The notes under the pieces were generated by a model, which searched no databases, was not told the origin of the DNA, and saw only the letters and a list, made by a program, of their open reading frames with translations. A stretch of 64,000 nucleotides of DNA, from NCBI GenBank assembly GCA_902727855.1, contig CACVAS010000117.1:186001-250000 (forward strand). Reading direction: 5' to 3'. The DNA is from an uncultured Sulfurovum sp. (GTDB taxonomy: Bacteria > Campylobacterota > Campylobacteria > Campylobacterales > Sulfurovaceae). Both the position numbers and the translations under genes were made by a program. Shown here in pieces: positions 60,916 to 64,000 of this stretch (the stretch's first letter is position 1; each line of letters opens with the position of its first letter).

Positions 60916-61515
60916 ATGACAAAATTAACAAAAATGACACTTTCATTTGCAACTATTACATCACTTGCTATGGCAGGTGGAGACATTAGCCCAGTTGAAC
61001 CTAACTTGAACATACCACAATTTGAAGAACCTACTATTAATGAAAGTGCAGTCTATGTAGGTGCTGCACTTGCTTCTGTCAGACTTGATGACGACCTTTT
61101 AGATGACTCATTTTCAGATATTGGTTTTATGTTACAACTAGGGTACTCATTTAATGACTACATTGCTTTAGAAGCAAGATATACGCAGTCAAATGGAGAT
61201 ATGGACGATGGGGACAGCATTGGTACAGATGTTAAAAATATTGCTATCTATTTAAAACCAATGCTACCTTTATCTGAATTTTTTACACTTTATGCTCTAG
61301 CAGGATATGGTAAAACCACACAAGATACTAGCATAGGTGATTACTCTGAATCAGGTTTCCAATGGGGAGCAGGTGCAAAAGTAGAACTTACCCAAAATAT
61401 TGGACTATTTGCTGACTATACTAACTTCTATAATGATGGTGGATTTGACACACTTCCATTTTCACATGACATCATGATGGACTCTGTGAATGTAGGTATG
61501 ACGTATACGTTTTAA
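60916..61515 (+). CDS. Outer-membrane beta-barrel protein (OmpA/porin-like)
   Basis: A 199-residue protein with a signal peptide (LSFATITSLAMA) and an eight-strand barrel pattern: alternating residues ending strands in aromatic amino acids, FMLQLGYSFNDYIALEARYT, IGLFADYTNFYNDG, and the C-terminal MTYTF with terminal phenylalanine needed for Bam-dependent insertion. Acidic loops (LDDDLLDDSFSD). Outer-membrane location expected; function unspecified. It ends in a strong terminator. Confidence 0.88.
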   Translation: MTKLTKMTLSFATITSLAMAGGDISPVEPNLNIPQFEEPTINESAVYVGAALASVRLDDDLLDDSFSDIGFMLQLGYSFNDYIALEARYTQSNGDMDDGDSIGTDVKNIAIYLKPMLPLSEFFTLYALAGYGKTTQDTSIGDYSESGFQWGAGAKVELTQNIGLFADYTNFYNDGGFDTLPFSHDIMMDSVNVGMTYTF

Positions 61516-61522
61516 ACCGTCT

Positions 61523-61551
61523 AAAAGAAGCTAAAAAACCTAGCTTCTTTT
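61523..61551 (+). terminator. Rho-independent terminator after outer-membrane protein gene
   Basis: Perfect 11-bp stem AAAAGAAGCTA (61523-61533) / TAGCTTCTTTT (61541-61551), loop of 7, followed by ATCTATTTTTT. Being symmetric with A and T runs, it can also stop transcription coming from the small membrane protein gene on the other strand. Confidence 0.88.
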
Positions 61552-61579
61552 ATCTATTTTTTCATACATTTTCTATTCT

Positions 61580-61738
61580 TTACTTCTCTTGGCTATTATT
61601 CTTTGTATCATCTTCTTGCATATCTATACGATACCCATCATCATCAAATTTAGTTTTGTAGTAGTTACGTATAATTCCAAAAGTAAGATAGACAAATAAA
61701 ATCACAGCTATAACATAAAGTATATCTCCAAATGACAT
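61580..61738 (-). CDS. Small membrane protein, 52 aa
   Basis: Encodes MSFGDILYVIAVILFVYLTF with one membrane helix, then a polar acidic tail (NYYKTKFDDDGYRIDMQEDD). An AGGAGA ribosome binding site lies within the end of trmL, and ATG 61738 immediately follows the trmL stop codon, so translation is coupled to trmL. Family unknown; resembles small single-span proteins that accompany respiratory or transport complexes, without further support. Confidence 0.65.
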   Translation of the reverse strand: MSFGDILYVIAVILFVYLTFGIIRNYYKTKFDDDGYRIDMQEDDTKNNSQEK

Positions 61739-62230
61739 TTATTTCTCCTGTGTGTTTTTAATAGTAATTTTTTCAAAGCCATCATAGTTTTGACGTAGTG
61801 CGTCATACAGTACGACACCAACACTGACACCTAGGTTGAGACTTCTGCCCTGTGGACCCATAGGTATGGTAATGCACTGCTCAGGATGAGCAAGTAATAC
61901 CTTTTCATCTAACCCTTTACTCTCTGATCCAAAGAGTATGTGGTCACCCTTTTTAAATGTTGCATTAAAATATAGGTTATCTGTTTTTGTTGTACTCATA
62001 TAGCTGTTTGTAACTATAGGATGTTTTTCCAGATATGCATCAAAACTTTCCCAAACCACAAGATCTAAATGTTTCCAATAATCCAAACCCGCACGTTTCA
62101 CTGCTTTGTCATCTATATCAAAACCTAATGGTTTTATAAGATGGAGTGTTGCGCCAAGATTGACACAAAGACGACCTATAGTACCTGTATTTTGGGGAAT
62201 CATAGGTTCTACTAAAACAATATTGAACAT
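61739..62230 (-). CDS. trmL: tRNA (cytidine(34)-2'-O)-methyltransferase
   Basis: A 163-residue SPOUT methylase that 2'-O-methylates the wobble base of tRNA-Leu isoacceptors. Motifs: PQNTGTIGRLCVNLGA, LFGSESKGLDE, and the knot region IPMGPQGRSLNLGVSVGVVLYDALRQ. Length is standard. It lies 3 bases after purU and directly before a small membrane-protein gene. Confidence 0.94.
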   Translation of the reverse strand: MFNIVLVEPMIPQNTGTIGRLCVNLGATLHLIKPLGFDIDDKAVKRAGLDYWKHLDLVVWESFDAYLEKHPIVTNSYMSTTKTDNLYFNATFKKGDHILFGSESKGLDEKVLLAHPEQCITIPMGPQGRSLNLGVSVGVVLYDALRQNYDGFEKITIKNTQEK

Positions 62231-62233
62231 AGA

Positions 62234-63070
62234 TTAAAATATCACTGTTTTATTATCATGTACAAAGACACGGTCATGCAGTACAAGCGCTAAAGCACGT
62301 GAAAGTACCACTTTCTCACCATCACGTCCTGCGCTTTGCATCTCTTTCCATGAAAGACGATGATTGACAGGGATGACATTTTGAGCAATAATTGGTCCTT
62401 CATCTAAATCATCTGTGACAAAATGTGCTGTAGCACCGATAATCTTCACACCTCTTTCATAGGCTTGTTTATAGGGGTTAGCCCCAATAAATGCTGGTAA
62501 AAATGAGTGATGAATATTGATAATCTTCCCACTATATGCTTTAACAAATGTAGGTGTCAAGATACGCATATATTTTGCTAAAACCATGTAGTCAAAAGTA
62601 TATTTTTGTATCTCTTGCATCACTTTTACCTCATGTTCATCACGGGTAAGTCCATCAGCTGAAATGGAGATAAAAGGAATATTAAACCTTTCTACAAGGG
62701 TACGAAGTGTTTCATGATTAGCTATAACACAACCTATCTCGGCATTCAGTTCTCCAGCCTCATTTCGTATGAGTATGTCACCCAAGGCATGAGACTCTTT
62801 GGTTGCCAAAATAACAATTTTTTTATTTTTTGGGATAATCACACGTATCCGTGCATCATCTGGACATACTGTTTTCAATGCATCATTGAGTTCATCTGTA
62901 TCAAAGTCACCAGATACAACGGTTCGCATAAAAAACTTTTCTTTTTCTTTATCAACAAACTCACGGTTGGAGTCAATATTTAAATCTCTATCATAAAAAA
63001 CTTTAGACACTTTATAGACTAACCCTTTTGCATCATGACAATCAATAAGAACTCTGGCTCTTTTTTCCAC
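62234..63070 (-). CDS. purU: Formyltetrahydrofolate deformylase
   Basis: A 278-residue enzyme that hydrolyses 10-formyl-THF to THF and formate, balancing one-carbon pools. The N-terminal ACT domain (RVLIDCHDAKGLVYKVSKVF) senses glycine/methionine in E. coli PurU; the formyl-transferase-like domain has NIHHSFLPAFIGANPY with the catalytic Asn/His and HFVTDDLDEGPII with the catalytic aspartate. 24 bases downstream of leuB. Confidence 0.94.
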   Translation of the reverse strand: MEKRARVLIDCHDAKGLVYKVSKVFYDRDLNIDSNREFVDKEKEKFFMRTVVSGDFDTDELNDALKTVCPDDARIRVIIPKNKKIVILATKESHALGDILIRNEAGELNAEIGCVIANHETLRTLVERFNIPFISISADGLTRDEHEVKVMQEIQKYTFDYMVLAKYMRILTPTFVKAYSGKIINIHHSFLPAFIGANPYKQAYERGVKIIGATAHFVTDDLDEGPIIAQNVIPVNHRLSWKEMQSAGRDGEKVVLSRALALVLHDRVFVHDNKTVIF

Positions 63071-63094
63071 TATGATAACCTCAATTAAAAGTTA

Positions 63095-64000
63095 TTATTT
63101 ACTTGCATAGTTTGCAATAATATCACCCATTTCAGTACATGAACAAATCTCTTTAGCGTCATAATCACCTAAATCACCTGTTCTGTACCCTTCACTAAGT
63201 GCTCTTTTAATGGCATTATCAATTCTATCTGCAGCATCGTTTTCACCTAAGGCATAACGTAACATCATACTCGCACTAGAAATTGTTGCTAAAGGATTAG
63301 CAATACCTTGACCTGCAATATCAGGTGCGCTTCCATGTATCGGCTCATAAAGTCCTACCCCCATACCCGTACTTGCACTAGGAAGTAGTCCAATAGAGCC
63401 TGAAAGCATTGAAGCAGCATCCGACAAGATATCACCAAAAATATTACCTGTTAAAATAACATCAAACTGTTTAGGATCACGTATGAGTTGCATTGCAGCA
63501 TTATCTACATACATATGAGAGAGTTCTACTTCAGGGTACTCTGTAGAAACTTCTTCTACTATCTCTCTCCAAAATTGACTTACTTCAAGAACATTGGCTT
63601 TATCTACTGAACAAATACGTTTATCTCTTTTCATAGCAATCTCAAAAGCGACTTTAGAAATACGAATAACCTCTTCACGTGTATATCTCATAGTGTTAAA
63701 AGCTTCATTTTCATGAAGTTCTCTTGGTTGACCAAAGTAGATACCACCAGTCAATTCACGTACAACCATGATATCTGCACCTTTAATCACTTCAGGCTTT
63801 AAACTAGATGCATTCACAAGTTCATCATATACCATAGCTGGTCTAAGGTTTGCAAAGGTTCCCATAGCTTTACGTAAAGCAAGTAATCCAGACTCAGGAC
63901 GTAAGTGTCTCTCTAAATTATCCCATTTTGGACCACCGATAGCACCAAAAAGGACTGAATCACATTTTTTAACACCATTCACTGTCTCATCGGGTAATGG
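63095..64000 (-). CDS. leuB: 3-isopropylmalate dehydrogenase, C-terminal part
   Basis: Open frame entering from the right edge; about 300 C-terminal residues are visible. LeuB oxidatively decarboxylates 3-isopropylmalate in leucine synthesis with NAD+. Motifs: [29 protein letters not shown] (substrate), [33 protein letters not shown] and [18 protein letters not shown] (NAD site). The extreme N-terminus lies outside the window; the sequence to 64000 (PLPDETVNG) remains in frame. Confidence 0.96.
   Translation of the reverse strand, partial: PLPDETVNGVKKCDSVLFGAIGGPKWDNLERHLRPESGLLALRKAMGTFANLRPAMVYDELVNASSLKPEVIKGADIMVVRELTGGIYFGQPRELHENEAFNTMRYTREEVIRISKVAFEIAMKRDKRICSVDKANVLEVSQFWREIVEEVSTEYPEVELSHMYVDNAAMQLIRDPKQFDVILTGNIFGDILSDAASMLSGSIGLLPSASTGMGVGLYEPIHGSAPDIAGQGIANPLATISSASMMLRYALGENDAADRIDNAIKRALSEGYRTGDLGDYDAKEICSCTEMGDIIANYASK

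Noticed and set aside
1-64000. CRISPR arrays, rRNA, tRNA genes, insertion sequences
   Set aside because: I looked in all gaps between genes; no regularly spaced repeats, no T-loop/anticodon-like cloverleaf in the right context, and no transposase gene were seen.

Overview
The window is bacterial, AT-rich chromosomal DNA with dense gene packing, mostly short operons with start/stop overlaps. Its gene repertoire (LytS/LytTR pair, PycA/AccC-type biotin carboxylase, RimK with an aspartic-protease partner, TrmL, PurU, separate GlyS) and its base composition fit a Campylobacterota chemolithotroph of the Sulfurovum/Sulfurimonas kind. That placement is an inference from recognised families; no rRNA or tRNA gene is visible to confirm it.

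Layout. 1-3023: divergent DNA-repair cluster (partial photolyase/cryptochrome-related protein and DUF2805 leftward; radical-SAM repair protein and DUF4130 protein rightward). 3035-4547: DUF6602-type nuclease gene bracketed by imperfect direct repeats. 4607-8119: leftward operon (unknown 118-aa protein, AI-2E transporter, patatin, FAD amine oxidase). 8270-11336: acetolactate synthase-like enzyme plus aldehyde dehydrogenase. 11521-15046: acetyltransferase, MscS channel, CorA transporter. 15245-18820: M42 peptidase, aspartic protease, RimK ligase, AstE-like deacylase. 18832-25525: phosphatase; operon of SDR/DUF2867, coiled-coil protein, ABC1 kinase, lipocalin and CbiX; biotin carboxylase. 25649-31938: AraC regulator, flavin reductase with two tandem small paralogues, flippase, VTT protein, TrpB, SRPBCC protein. 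32060-34635: arsenic resistance module (ArsC, ArsR, ArsI-like VOC protein, ArsB), followed at 34647-34699 by a broken copy of the 5' end of the SRPBCC gene. 34762-36783: Gcr-type 'site-specific recombinase' membrane protein. 37010-45248: SDR, NTF2-like, HNH, MFS, SOUL, lipocalin, FAD oxidoreductase, DUF1365, cyclopropane-fatty-acid synthase-like and DUF3833 genes. 45546-48479: a restriction-modification pair (GHKL ATPase fused to a PD-(D/E)XK nuclease, convergent with a C5 cytosine methyltransferase). 48799-51415: membrane protein, orphan ribbon-helix-helix antitoxin, glutathione peroxidase, HepT/MntA toxin-antitoxin pair. 51547-58107: TIGR01777 epimerase, then an operon of FAD oxidoreductase, ferrochelatase, CrtI-like enzyme, LytS-type kinase and LytTR regulator. 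58172-64000: lipoprotein, GlyS, outer-membrane protein, TrmL, PurU, LeuB (partial).

How it fits together. Many genes are of the kinds that other bacteria group in responses to light and singlet oxygen: photolyase-related proteins, DUF2805, CFA synthase/DUF1365/DUF3833, lipocalins, SOUL, TIGR01777, ferrochelatase, glutathione peroxidase. Reading upstream regions by eye I found a recurrent promoter-like arrangement, TA(C/T)NAA, 16-17 bases, then a TATAAT-like box, in front of about ten of these genes or operons. No sigma factor or anti-sigma gene lies in the window, so shared control is a hypothesis. Defence and mobility signals are the GHKL/nuclease-methylase pair, the repeat-flanked DUF6602 gene, the ars module with its duplicated edge, and the TA genes.
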